Below are positions 33,982 to 45,031 of a stretch of 64,000 nt of DNA, one piece after another. The notes under the pieces are model-generated. The model was given only the letters and a program-made list of their open reading frames with translations, was not told the origin of the DNA and did not search any database. The position numbers were made by a program, and so were the translations under genes. This DNA is from Ottelia alismoides (lineage: Eukaryota; Streptophyta; Magnoliopsida; Alismatales; Hydrocharitaceae), in the NCBI GenBank assembly GCA_037367405.1, contig JAZKJV010000154.1:434001-498000 (forward strand). Direction: 5' to 3'. Position 1 is the first letter of the stretch; the number at the start of each line of letters is the position of its first letter.

Positions 33982-34053
33982 TGATGAACGCGAAAATTGT
34001 CTCTTTAATCGTCCATGATATTGTAGTATAGGAGACGATTTTTGCGTTCATCA
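33982..34053 (+). repeat. 72-bp LTR-terminal palindrome with inverted loop
   Basis: Begins TGATGAACG and ends CGTTCATCA. Arms of 22 bases (33982-34003 and 34032-34053) pair with two mismatches, both G-T type. Its reverse complement aligns with the last about 70 bases of the family LTRs, for example CTACAAT, then ATTAAAGAG, then TTCATCA at the D3 end 48072-48115. It replaces a whole LTR between the 3' UTR of C and a PBS-like/leader sequence. Confidence 0.7.
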
Positions 34054-34608
34054 AATGATGTCGTTGACGGGGACACGACTCATCTTTGTTTGTTTGTTGA
34101 ATTTTATTGTATTATTTTTATGTGAATATTTTCGAAAATTTTAGGTCCTCTAATTATGTTGTTTTTGCATTATTTGTTGATTATTTTTCTTGATATTTTA
34201 CTGATAATTTCTTTATGGTAGGGTCCATGGAGACCGAGGACACTGAGACCCATGGAGGCGTGGAGTTGGGAGCTCCCGCTGTGAGGAGCTGCAGAGGAAA
34301 TTCAGAAGATTTCGAGGAATTTCATTATCATGTTGTTCATGCATTTATTTTGTAAAAAAAAGTATCATTTATATTTCTAACGGTCCTTGTTCGAGGACTC
34401 GTGTGTAAAAAAAGAAAAAAAAGTAGATCACTTGGTGATCTACCCCCTGCCTCTCCATCCTTCCATCTATGTAAATCCACCCCCTCCTCCCCTCGCACAT
34501 CCATCTCAGTATATTCACCCCACTCTCCCCACACCTCTATCTTTTCATCTGTGAAGATCCACCCCCCTCTAACCCTAACCAACCATGGGTCCCCCAGCCC
34601 AAAAGAGA
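34054..34608 (+). other. Post-LTR leader (PBS region) joined directly to LTR D1
   Basis: Starts with a PBS-like AATGATGTCGTTGACGGGG and matches the leader after LTR D1 (37559-38187) throughout, including CATGGAGACCGAGGACAC/GAGATCGAGGACGC, GGAGTTGGGAGCTCC and GTTCGAGGACTCG. The internal region that should separate a leader from the next LTR is absent; the leader runs straight into LTR D1 without a polypurine tract. Non-coding. Confidence 0.7.
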
Positions 34609-37558
34609 TGAACCCAATATTCATCATGCTAAAATCCATTTATTAATCCCCAAGCTTAAACAATTCAATAAAAATCACTAACAATCCATTATTGTTAACT
34701 TGTATTATATTGTATATAAATTGTATATAATTAACCTACAAAAGGTAGCTCTAATTTATTGTATTTAATTACTAACCTCCTTCTTTATTTTATATTTTAT
34801 TAAAACTCATAAAAAATTAGATTAATTATTGTCTATATTTGTTTTTGGCCTTTAAAAGAGATAAAAAATACAAAAAATCTCAAAATTAAAAGGTAGTGTT
34901 TTTTATCTCTTAAAAATGCCCCTAAAATATACTTTTGTACAAATGACCTCTTTTGGCTTTTGTCCAACATGAAACTTGTAGATCTCATCGAGATCTACAA
35001 CTTTCATGTTTCGACTTTTTCTTATATTTGCCTCTAAATATTTCTTTTAGATTTTTCTTTAATTTCCTATTTTTCGAATTTTCTGGAGTAGCCACGTGGC
35101 GCCCTCTGGCCGCCCACGTGGCCTGCTCCTCCTCTCACCACCCAGCCCCCATCTTGACTGTCTGATCACCTTTACCCGCCTCCATCGTAGTTGTCCCTCT
35201 TCCCTTCACTTCCAGCCGTTAGATCCTACCCTCGGATTGAATCCTCACAGCTCCTTCGTGCCTTAATCTCAGCCACAGGATCCTTATTCCATCCTACAGC
35301 TCTACCCTCTCCACGTCAGCCCACCTCTCACCACCGTACAATCTGATCTTAGATCAGATCATCACCGCTCGTCACTGTCAGCCTTACAGTCTCAAGATCA
35401 GGTCTTTGGATCTGATTTACGCCACACACCCACGCGTCCATTTAGACCATTGGATCGCATGATCCAACATTCCAGGTCCCGTCACCTACCTCCAGCGTAG
35501 CCCCGCCCCCGGGCGTTACGCCTCGCAACGACACCACCCCCTTTCCATTTCAGCTCCGCGACCACCGCGTCTCTCCTCTACCTAATGGCCGCCCCTTGTA
35601 GCCATTACCTCCATCTTCCTCACGTGACCTTCAAAGGCCCTTGTCATAGCTCCACCTTCCTCGGGCAGACATTGCAAAACCTTGCCCTCATCACCTATAA
35701 CGCCCAACTCCTCTGCCTATTAAACTGAAGCTCCGGCCCTCATCTTCCTTGTCCAACAATTAAGGGGTTGAGGCCCAGCTTACTCCGCCCTCTAGTGACA
35801 ACAGAGGACGGCTATCGAGGCGAAGATGACCACTATGCCCCGATGAGATCCGGGGCCTCTCTGGACATGTAGAGGTGCCTCTGGCATCACTGAGCTACGC
35901 GCACCGATCACGCACGCTGGGTGACGACCCCGAGCATCTCCGGATGCCCATCCCAGACCACCTCCTCCGCCAATTTTCCCCTCCGACAAGGTACTCTACT
36001 TCTTCTCTTTTCTCTCATTTTCTCCCATTTCCAATGCATTCACTCTAATTCACCTTCAATTAACACCGACCCCACATCTGCCTCACATCTCCGACCTTCG
36101 CACCATTCCCCTTTTCTTCTGGAACCCTCCCTCGCTCCGACCCACCTCCTCCGTCATCAAGGTGGAGGACGCCTAAGGCCTCCACCCTCTCTGCCTTTTC
36201 ACCAGCCTTTGTTTCTTTCACACACACACACACAAACAACACCGCTTCGGCTACACTCTAACACATGCAGGTGCCCGTACCTTCATTGGCTGGAGCTTGG
36301 ACGGAGACACGTTATGTAGCTCGACCTCCGACAAGGCTTCATCGTCAGCAGCACCAAGCCATCTACATGCCTTCTCCACCATCAGGACTTCAATGCCAAG
36401 GCTCCCGAAGCTTCATCGACCATCAGATGGACGAGTTGGGCACAAAGGAGCAATCTTTACGTCACCGGAGCACAACCTTCTTCGGTGATCGACGACGGAG
36501 CACGAAGAAACATGCACCGTCCGATCATCTGGATCGGATGGCCTTGATATCACCCGATCCTCGATGCCTACCCTATATGCTAGGAGACCAAGTTGTCTTC
36601 CCCGAAGCACCAGACGAAGCCACATGCAGCCCGAGCCTACCGCCCCCCGAACCTCGCCCCGCATACTTGCCTAGCACGTGTAGGCAGGGTTATTTGCAGA
36701 AACCATTCTGGGCTTCTCCAAATTACAAAGAAATCTAGGAGCATGTGTCGCACATGTACGCCTGGACACTTTATACAGAGACCCAACTTGGTTTGGATAA
36801 TTACAAGGATGCCCCTATGCATAAAAGGACAATTTACAGTGGGCCCTCACCGGTGATATTTGCAAATAGGTCCCTCTAGGGACCTATTTGTAATATTTAT
36901 CTTTATTTTCTCTCGCATTTTTATTACATTTGTTCCCCTCCATTGATTCGTTCATATCTTGAGCATATTAAGTCCAAATTGCATGATTTCAGTGTTGTTT
37001 TGAAGCTCTTTTTATTATATATCTAATGGCATATTCATTCCTTAATTTAAAACTAAATGAAATATGATGAATTTTGATGTTATGTAGTGTCTCTTGCTCT
37101 ATAAATCTTTGCACTTAATAGATACTTACGCTTGATCTTTATGCTCAATTTGACTCTGAATTTGAATCATAATTTGTGCTCATATTCTCTAGGGCATATT
37201 TGTAAATATTCTTTTACATACATGTACCTTCATTTATTCATGCATTATGTCATTCATCATCTTATAATTGCATTGAAAAATCAAATAAAAAATTTACATG
37301 CGTCATTTCGAGCATTATTTTATCTGCATTTTCTTGTGCATCTGCACGAAGACCTAAAACTAGAAGACACTCCCTCTTGAATTAAATTACAAAATTTGAT
37401 AAATAGACGAAGAGCCTCATGTCACTGAGTTCGACCTTGGTATTCTTACCAAGTAAAATAATTTCCACACATTCGAAGATGTGGTTCTTTGCATGACCAA
37501 AATCTGCATCCTATACTACAATTCTCTATAACTAAAGAGGCTATTTTCGATATCATCA
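34609..37558 (+). repeat. LTR D1 (2950 bp)
   Basis: Its start (TGAACCC, then ATATTCATCATGCTAAAATC) matches D2, as do the rest of its length and its end TATCATCA. It holds a 45-bp hairpin (34966-35010), paired CCACGTGGC motifs at 35091-35120, a GC-rich promoter part with TATA-like CTATTAAA at 35718, and the end signature GAGTTCGACCTTGGTAT at 37430. Open frames such as 36265-36738 lie in the GC-rich leader part and are not supported as genes. Confidence 0.88.
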
Positions 37559-37560
37559 AA

Positions 37561-37580
37561 TGGCATCGTTTCCAGGAACA
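37561..37580 (+). promoter_or_regulatory. Diverged primer-binding site after LTR D1
   Basis: TGGCATCGTTTCCAGGAACA starts two bases after the LTR end. It resembles the tRNA-Asp site TGGCGCCGTTGCCGGGGA found in element F but differs at several positions. The position fits a PBS; whether it still pairs with tRNA-Asp is uncertain. Confidence 0.6.
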
Positions 37581-38187
37581 CGACTCACCTTTATCATTTT
37601 ATCGAATTTTGTTGATTTATTTTTGAAGTGAACATTTTCAATAATTTTAGGTCTTTTCATCTTGTTATTTTTGCATCAATGTTGATTATTTTTCTTGATA
37701 TTTTTCTAACATTGTTCTTTTGTGGCGGGGCCCATGGAGATCGAGGACGCTTGATCTACATAGAGGCATGGAGTTGGGAGCTCCTACTGCGAGGAGCCAT
37801 ATAAGAATATCAATAGAAATTCAAGGAGCTATAGTCATCATATTTCATGCATCATGATGTAAAAAAATTGTATCATGTGCATTTCTAGCGTCCCTCGTTC
37901 GAGGGCTCGCGTGTGTAAAAAAAGGAAAAAAAAGATTTGATCACTAGATGATCTATCCCCCCTCACACACACATACATATGCATCATGTATATCCACTCA
38001 CCACTCCCCCTCCGCTCCATCTCTGTATATACACCCACACACACATCGCCCACTCGCACAATGTACACACCCCCACATCTGAATCTATAAAAAATCATCA
38101 CACTCAACCCCCCAATCTCCTTTATATTCTTCTGTATAAATTCAACCCCTAATCCTAACATCCTTGAGGCCCCCATCCAAAATTCCA
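37581..38187 (+). other. Leader of element D
   Basis: Non-coding leader homologous to 34076-34608, with a CTCGTTCGAGG palindrome, an A-rich run and CA/CT-rich low-complexity sequence at 37965-38050. It fuses with the 3' UTR near 38187. Confidence 0.65.
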
Positions 38188-38400
38188 GGTCCTCTACTTA
38201 GGTTATTTTCAGACTAAGTATAGGGGTAACCTGACTCGGTCATTGCTCCCTCGTCTGTCTTCTTATACTTAGGTCATTTTTGACCTAAGTATGGGGAACC
38301 CCCCCCATCGGTTCCTCTATATCACCTTCTATTTAACTGGAGATATGGCTACATACCACTTATGCTATGAGGACATAACAAAAGTTAAGTATAGGAAGGT
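38188..38400 (+). repeat. Stem-loop/polypurine modules of element D, first copy
   Basis: Units at about 38194-38228, at 38265-38300 (stem TATACTTAGGTCA pairing with TGACCTAAGTAT around TTTTT) and a wide unit at about 38325-38398 containing CTATGAGGACATAAC and ending AAGTATAGG. Confidence 0.75.
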
Positions 38401-40150
38401 ATACCGTATATTATTATATATATACTTTAGCCATAGATAGTGCTTTAAAATTTTTGAAAACTTTTTGGGCTAGGTTTAAGTTGACCTGTGAATAGATTTT
38501 TGTAAAAAATTTTGTAAAAACATTTTACTTAAAATTTAAGGGATTAACTTTTTGTAAATAAAATTAACCTTTTCACAAAAATCTGAAAAATTAAAAATTT
38601 TCTTTTGTAGAGGCTCTGACTACTAGGCTTAAAATTAGCAGCTACTCTTTAGTGAGGGAACTTTGGTCTCCCTTAGCAGAGTGGGTGGTTTTAGAGGACA
38701 CTGTCTATGGCTCAGTCCTATAGTAACACGGGTCCGTCTATCATTCCGTACTTGCACCCATACTAGCTGGAAGTAGATGAAACTATTCATATGAGCTTGG
38801 GCAAGTCATTGTCTCTCAAAAGATTTTTAAAAAAAATAATTGAAAAATTAAAACTCATAAAAATTTGCAAAAGATAAAAATCACAAAAAATCACTAACCG
38901 AGTAGTTGATGTATTCCTGACACATTCACTATCACTCAAGGCCCGAGGATTTGAGGGCACTGGATTTCTGAGATCTTGAGAGTCTGAGTTAGCTAGCCTT
39001 AGTCCTTAGGATTTTCGGAACTTAATAATCCAGACTTCCCATGTTTGAAAGATTTGAGCACTATATTTCACTCTTCATCTCTACCCTCTAAAGAATATGA
39101 TCAGTACATCACTTTCACAACTGCATGATTGATGAGATTAGTTGAATTATCACTTAAAGAATTAGGACTGGTGATTTGAGTCTAGACCCGATCTAATGAT
39201 ACTCGAGGATGGGATAAAGTTTGTGAACGCTTCAAGAAACACGAGTGTCTACAAAACCCCATCCAGTATGTGAAAAAGTTTGCATGTTATTGTTTGAATT
39301 GGCCTATGTGCCAGGGTGTAATGAAATTAAAATATTGTTGATCAGTGTATGCCAACTTTTTGTAAAAGTAGTGGATCTAGCCAAAAGAAAAGAGAAAAAA
39401 AGAAAGAAATATATAAAGAAAAAGCTCTATCCTTCAAAGTCAAATTCAAAAGAGTTTCCACCATAGGAGAGCACTCCCAACATTTTCAAAGTGTCCACTT
39501 GGACCATACGCAATTAGGACCAAGGAGTCGGGCTAGCACCATAGAAGGGCTCTGCATCGTATAGTGATACAAGTCTAGGTGTCGAAGGTATCTTAGATAC
39601 TCAAAAGAGACACCCCGATGTACTCTAAGAAAAATAAGTGCATACGACTCCGAATTCTCTTGACGGACACATTGATCAACAATAAAAAATATATATATGT
39701 GTTGAGTAATAAGGCACTCGAGAGGCCCCTTGTTCCAATGTGAGGGAGAAAAAAATAGACACAATCCTATGTCCTCCATCATCTGGTCGTTCATATACAC
39801 TTTCAAGCCTAACAAACTTCAAGAATAGACTTATTCCCTAGTGTTGAGCATTAGGTCTAGAGGATAATCTCCTGGACTGGAACTTTAGGTGATGTCTCGA
39901 CTCGACTCTCATGATTGCAGTACACTAAATTTCATATCCTTATATGTTATGTATAGATAGAGAGTATGATAATTAGATAAGTTGGATTCCTTTTGACTAG
40001 AGCATGGTTGAGCTCAGAATTTTAGGATCATTCAAATTGAGGGTCTTTGAAGAATTGAGCCTTTAAATTTTCACATGCATTGTCAGGAATTAATCTGACT
40101 CCTTCATTCTTTAGACGCTCGAGGACGAGCATATTTTAAGTACATAGGTA
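38401..40150 (+). other. 3' UTR of element D with polypurine tract
   Basis: Non-coding. Closely matches 43.29-45.03 kb, including TCACTATCACTCAAGGC, CAACTGCATGATTGATGAG and TAGTGATACAAGTCT. It ends GACGAGCATATTTTAAG, TACATAGGTA, a decayed polypurine tract (40135-40150) just before LTR D2. Short lysine-rich frames at 39245-39564 are not credible genes. Confidence 0.7.
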
Positions 40151-43072
40151 TGATGAACCTCATATTCATCATGCTAAAATCCATTTATTAATACTCAAAC
40201 TTAAACAATTCAATAAAAATCACTAACAATTCATTATTATTACCTTGTATTATATTGTATATAAACTGTGTATAATTAGCCTACAAAAGCTAACTCTAAT
40301 TTATTTTATTTAATTACTAACCTCCTTCTTTATTTTCTTTTTTATTAAAAACTCATAAAAATTAGATTAATTATTTCCTATATTTGTTTTGGCCTTTAAA
40401 ATAGATAAAAAATAAAAAATCTCAAAATCAAAAGGCGGTGTTTTTATCTCTTAAAAATGCTCCCAAAAATACACTTTTGTACATAATGACCTCTTTTTGA
40501 CTTTTGTCCAACATGAAACTTGTATATCTCATTGAGATTTACAACTTTCATGTTTTAACTTTTTCCTATTTTTCCTCTAACTATTTCTTTTAAAATTTTC
40601 TTTAATTTCCTATTTTTCGAATTTTCTGGAGCGGCCACGTGGCACCCTCTAGGCCTCCCACGTGGCCCGCTCCTCCTCTCGCCACCTGGCCCCCATCCTG
40701 ACCGCCCGATCACCTTTACCCGACTCCATCACAATCGTCCCTCTTCCCATCACTTCTAACCGTTAGATCCTACCCCCATATCGAATCCTCGCCACTCCTT
40801 CGCACCTCAATCTCAGCCACAGGATCCTCATTCCATCCTACGACTCTACCTTCTCCAAGTCAGCCCACCTCTCACCACAGGATCCTCATCGCTCGTTACT
40901 TCCAGCCTTACAGTCGCAAGATCAGATCTCTGGATCTGATCGGGGTTGCACACCTGCGCCTCCATTTGGATCGTTGGATCGCATGATCCAACAGTCCATG
41001 TCCTGTCACCTACCTCCAGCGTAGCCCCGCCCCTAGGTGTTACGCCTCGTAGCGACACCACCCTCTTTCCATTTCAGCTTCACCGCCACCACGCCTCTCC
41101 TCTACCTAACGACCGCCTCTTGTAGTCGTTACCTCTATCTTCCTCGCGCGACCTTCAAAGGCCCTAGTCATAACTCCACCTTCCTTGGGCAGACGTTGCA
41201 AAAGCTCTCCCTCATCACCTATAACGCCCAACTCCTCTGCCTATTTAACCGAACCTCCGGTCCTCGTATTCCTTATACACCAATTAATGGGTTGAGGCCT
41301 AGCTTACTCCACCCTCCGGTGAAAACGGAGGGCGGCTATCGAGGTGAAGACGACCCCTATGCCCCAGTGAGATTCGTGGCCTCTCCGGCCATGCAGAGGC
41401 ACCTTCGGTGTCACTGAGCTCCGTGCACCAGTCGCGTATGCTGGGCGACGACCTCGAGCATCTCTGGATGCCCAACCCAAGCGGCCTCCTCTGCTAATTT
41501 TCCCCTCCAACGAGGTACTTTGCTTCTTCTCTTTTCTCTCGTTTTCTCCCATCTATTCCAACGCATTCACTCTAATTCACCTTCAATTGATACCGCTTAC
41601 ACATCCGCCTCACATCTCCGACCTTCGCACCATTCCTCTTTCTTCCATAATCCTCCCCCGCTCTGACCCACCTCCTCCGTCATCAAGGTAGAGGAAACCT
41701 AAGGCCTCCACCCTCTCCGCCTTTTAACTGCCCTCCATTCACTTCATACACACACATGCATAACACCACTTCGGCTACACTCTAACACATGTAGGTGCAC
41801 GCACCTTCATTGATCGAAGCTTGGCCAGAGGCACATTCCGCAGCACCGCCTCCGTCAAGGCTTCGTCATCAACAGCAATAAGCCATCTACCCGCCTTCTC
41901 CACCATCAGGACTTCAACGCCAAGGCATCCTAGAGCTTTATCGACCATCGGATGAACATGTTGGGCACGGAGGAGCAATCTTTAAGTCACCGGAGCACAA
42001 CCTTCTCCGGTGATCGACGACGGAGCACGAAGAAGCAGGTACTGTCCAATCATCTGGATCGGACTGCCCCGATGTCACCCAAGCCTCGATGCCTACCCTA
42101 TAGGCTTGGAGACCAAGCCAAATTCCCCAAAGCACCAGAAAAAGCTACGTGCAGCTCGAGCCTACCGCCCCCGAACCTCACCCCACACACGTGCCCAGTG
42201 CGTGTGTGCGGGGTTATTTGTAGAAACCATCCTAGGCTTCTCTAGAATTACAAAGAGGTCCAGGCGCACGTGTCTCACGTGCATGCCTGGACAATTTATA
42301 CAGACACCAAGCCTGGTTTGGATAATTAAGAGGATGTCTCTGTGCACAAATGGACAATTTACATTGGGCCCTTGTAGGTTTTTGGTATTTGCAAATAGGT
42401 CCCTCTAGGGACCTATTTACAATATTTATCTTTCTTTTCTCTCGTTTTTTTTCACATTTATGTCCCTCTATTGTTTCGTTTATATCTAAAGCATATTAAG
42501 TCCAAATTGCATTCCTTTAGTGTCATTTTGAAGCTCTTTTTATTATCTATCTAATGGCATATTCAATTCCTTAGTTTGATGATGAATTTTGATGTTATAT
42601 AGTGTCTTTTGCTCTATAAATATTTGCAACTAATAGATACTTGCTCTTGATTTTTATGCTTAATTTGACTCTGAATTTGATTATAATTTGTGCTCATATT
42701 ATATAGGGCATATTTGTAAATATTCTTTTGCATACCTTCCCTTGCATTCATTCATGCATTATGTAATTCATCATCTAATCATTTCATTGAAAAATCAAAT
42801 AAAAAATTTTACATGCATCATTCCGAGCACTGTTTTATCTGCATTTTCTTGTGCATCTACACGAAGACCTAAAACTAGAAGACACTTACTCTTAAATTAA
42901 ATGGTAAAATTTGATAAATAGATGAAGAGGCTCGTGTCCTTGAGTTCGATCTTGGTATGCTCGCCAAGTATAATAGTTTCCACACATTCGAAGATGTGTT
43001 CTTTGCATGACCAAAATCTGCCTCCAATACTACAATTCTCTATAATTAAATAGGAGATTTTCGAGATCATCA
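40151..43072 (+). repeat. LTR D2 (2922 bp)
   Basis: Aligns with D1 along its length. Starts TGATGAACCTCATATTCATC and ends GAGATCATCA. Hairpin at 40510-40554, CACGTGG pairs near 40634-40665, TATA-like CTATTTAAC at 41241, a GCACGTG/CACGTGC palindrome at 42265-42282, end signature GTTCGATCTTGGTAT at 42945. The frames at 41952-42408 are relics of shared leader sequence, not genes. Confidence 0.88.
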
Positions 43073-45031
43073 AAAAGATATATCCAATACTTAGGTTATT
43101 TTTAGCCTAAGTATAGAGGGACCTGAGTCACTCAATTTTCCCTCTTCTTGTCTTCTTATACTTAAGTCATTTTTGATCTAAGTATAGAGGGACCTCCGAG
43201 TCAGTTCTGCTATATCACCTTGTATTTTACCAGAGCGATGGCTTCATATCACTTGTGCTATGAGGACATAGCAGAAGTTAAGTATAGGGGGTATACCGTA
43301 TATATTGTATATACTTTAGCCATTGCTCATATTTTTAAAAATTTTGAAACTTTTTTTGGGCTAGGATTTAAGTATACATGTGAAATGATTTTTGTAAAAT
43401 TTTTGTAACAATCTTTTTAAAATTGGGAGGCTAACTTTTTGTAAATAAAAAATATTTTATTAAAAAATTCGATAAAAATATGAAAAATTAAAAAAATTAT
43501 TTGGTAGCGACTCTGACTACTAGGCTTAAAAATGAGTAGCTACTCTTCAGTGAGGGAACTATGGTCTCCCTTAGTATAGTGAGTGGTGAAAAGACAATGC
43601 GTGAGGCACCATCTTGAAGTAATATGGGTAGCCATCTAATAATTCGTACTTACCCCCATACTTGCTGGAAGCAGATGCAACTATTCATATGAGCTTGGGC
43701 CAGTCATTATCTCTCTGAAAAAAATGCAAAATTAAAAATCACAAAAATTCGCTAACTCTGAAGTTGGTGTATTCCTGACACATTCACTATCACTCAAGGC
43801 TTGAGGATTTGAAGACACTTGATTTCTGAGATTTTGAGAGACTGAGTTAGCCAGTCTTAGTCATTAGGGTTTTGAACTTAATAATCTACACTTTCCTAGT
43901 CTAAGGATTTGAGTGCTATATTTCACTCTTCATCTCTACCTTCTAAAGAATATGATCAAAACATCACTTTCACAACTGCATGATTGATGAGATGGGTTGA
44001 GTTATCACTTGAGGAACTGGGACTGGTGATTTGAGTCTAGACCCAATTAAATGATGCTCGAGGATGGGATAAAGTCAATGAAGGCTTCAAGAAACCTGAG
44101 TGTCAGCAAAACCCTAGCCATGATGTGAACAAATTCGCATGCTATTGTTTAATATTTATCTATGTGCTAGGGTGTGATGAAACCTAATTAAATTGTTGAT
44201 AGGTATGCTCCAACTTTTGGTAAAAGCAGTGAAACTAGCCAAACAATTGAAATAGAATTCGAGAGAAATTCTCTTTAAAGAAAAGCTCTATCATTACAAA
44301 TACCAATTCTATGAGCTTCCACCAAAGGCGAGCGCTCCCAACCATTTCAAAGTGCCCACTTGGACCAAATTCTATTAGGATCTAGGAGTCGAGCTAGCAC
44401 CCAAAAAGGACTCTGAATCGTATAGTGATACAAGTCTGGGTGTCAAAGGTATCTTAGGTACTCAAAAGAGACACACCCTGGTGTACTCTTAGGAAAACAA
44501 GTGCAGAGAACTCCGAATTCTCTTGATGGACACATTGATCAACAAAAAAATATGCATGTGTTGAGTAACAAGGCACTCGAGAGGACCCTTGTTCCAATGT
44601 GTGAGAGAGAGAGAAAAATATACACAATCATATGCCCTACATGATCTGGCCATCCATCTACACTTCTAAGTCTGACAGACTAATCAGACGGTTGATTGAG
44701 GAAAGAACTGACTTATTCCCTAATGTTGAGAATTAGATCTAGAGGAGAGTCTCCACAACTGGAACTTTGGGAGACATCTCGACTAGACTCCCATGATTAC
44801 AGTACACTAATTGTCATATCCTTATGTTATATGTATAAACAGAGAGTTTCATTACTAGAGAAGTTGGATCCCTTTTGACTAGAGCATGGTTGAGCTCAGA
44901 ATTTTAGGATTGTTTAAATTGAGGGTCTTTGATGAATTGAGCCTTGAAAATTCACATGCGCTTTCAGGAATTAATCTGACTCCTTCATTCTTTAGATACT
45001 CAAGGACGAGCATAGTTTAAGTATAGGGGTA
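43073..45031 (+). other. Internal remnant between LTR D2 and LTR D3 (3' UTR only)
   Basis: No PBS or leader follows LTR D2: after eight bases the sequence is already in the stem-loop modules (about 43088-43125, 43155-43195 and the wide unit 43225-43290). It then continues as 3' UTR to the polypurine tract TTTAAG, TATAGGGG at 45017-45031. Non-coding throughout. Confidence 0.75.

Larger units (their letters stand above)
34609..43072 (+). mobile_element. Non-coding LTR element D (LARD-like)
   Basis: Two same-orientation LTRs (34609-37558 and 40151-43072) flank a 2.6-kb internal region made only of PBS, leader and 3' UTR with stem-loop modules and polypurine tract. No gag or pol segment is present: the leader passes directly to the 3' UTR near 38187. 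This is the layout of a large retrotransposon derivative. The flanks (AGAGA left, AAAAG right) do not form a clean target duplication, so the pair may have been assembled by recombination and not by one insertion. Confidence 0.7.

Noticed and set aside
36265..36738. 157-codon frame in LTR D1 with a related frame in D2 (41952-42245)
   Set aside because: The similarity follows from LTR homology. The frames differ in start, length and end, and D3 has no equivalent. No domain is recognisable, so I do not call a gene.
34604..43077. Target duplication around element D
   Set aside because: Left flank AGAGA and right flank AAAAG differ, so a single insertion is not supported by the sequence.
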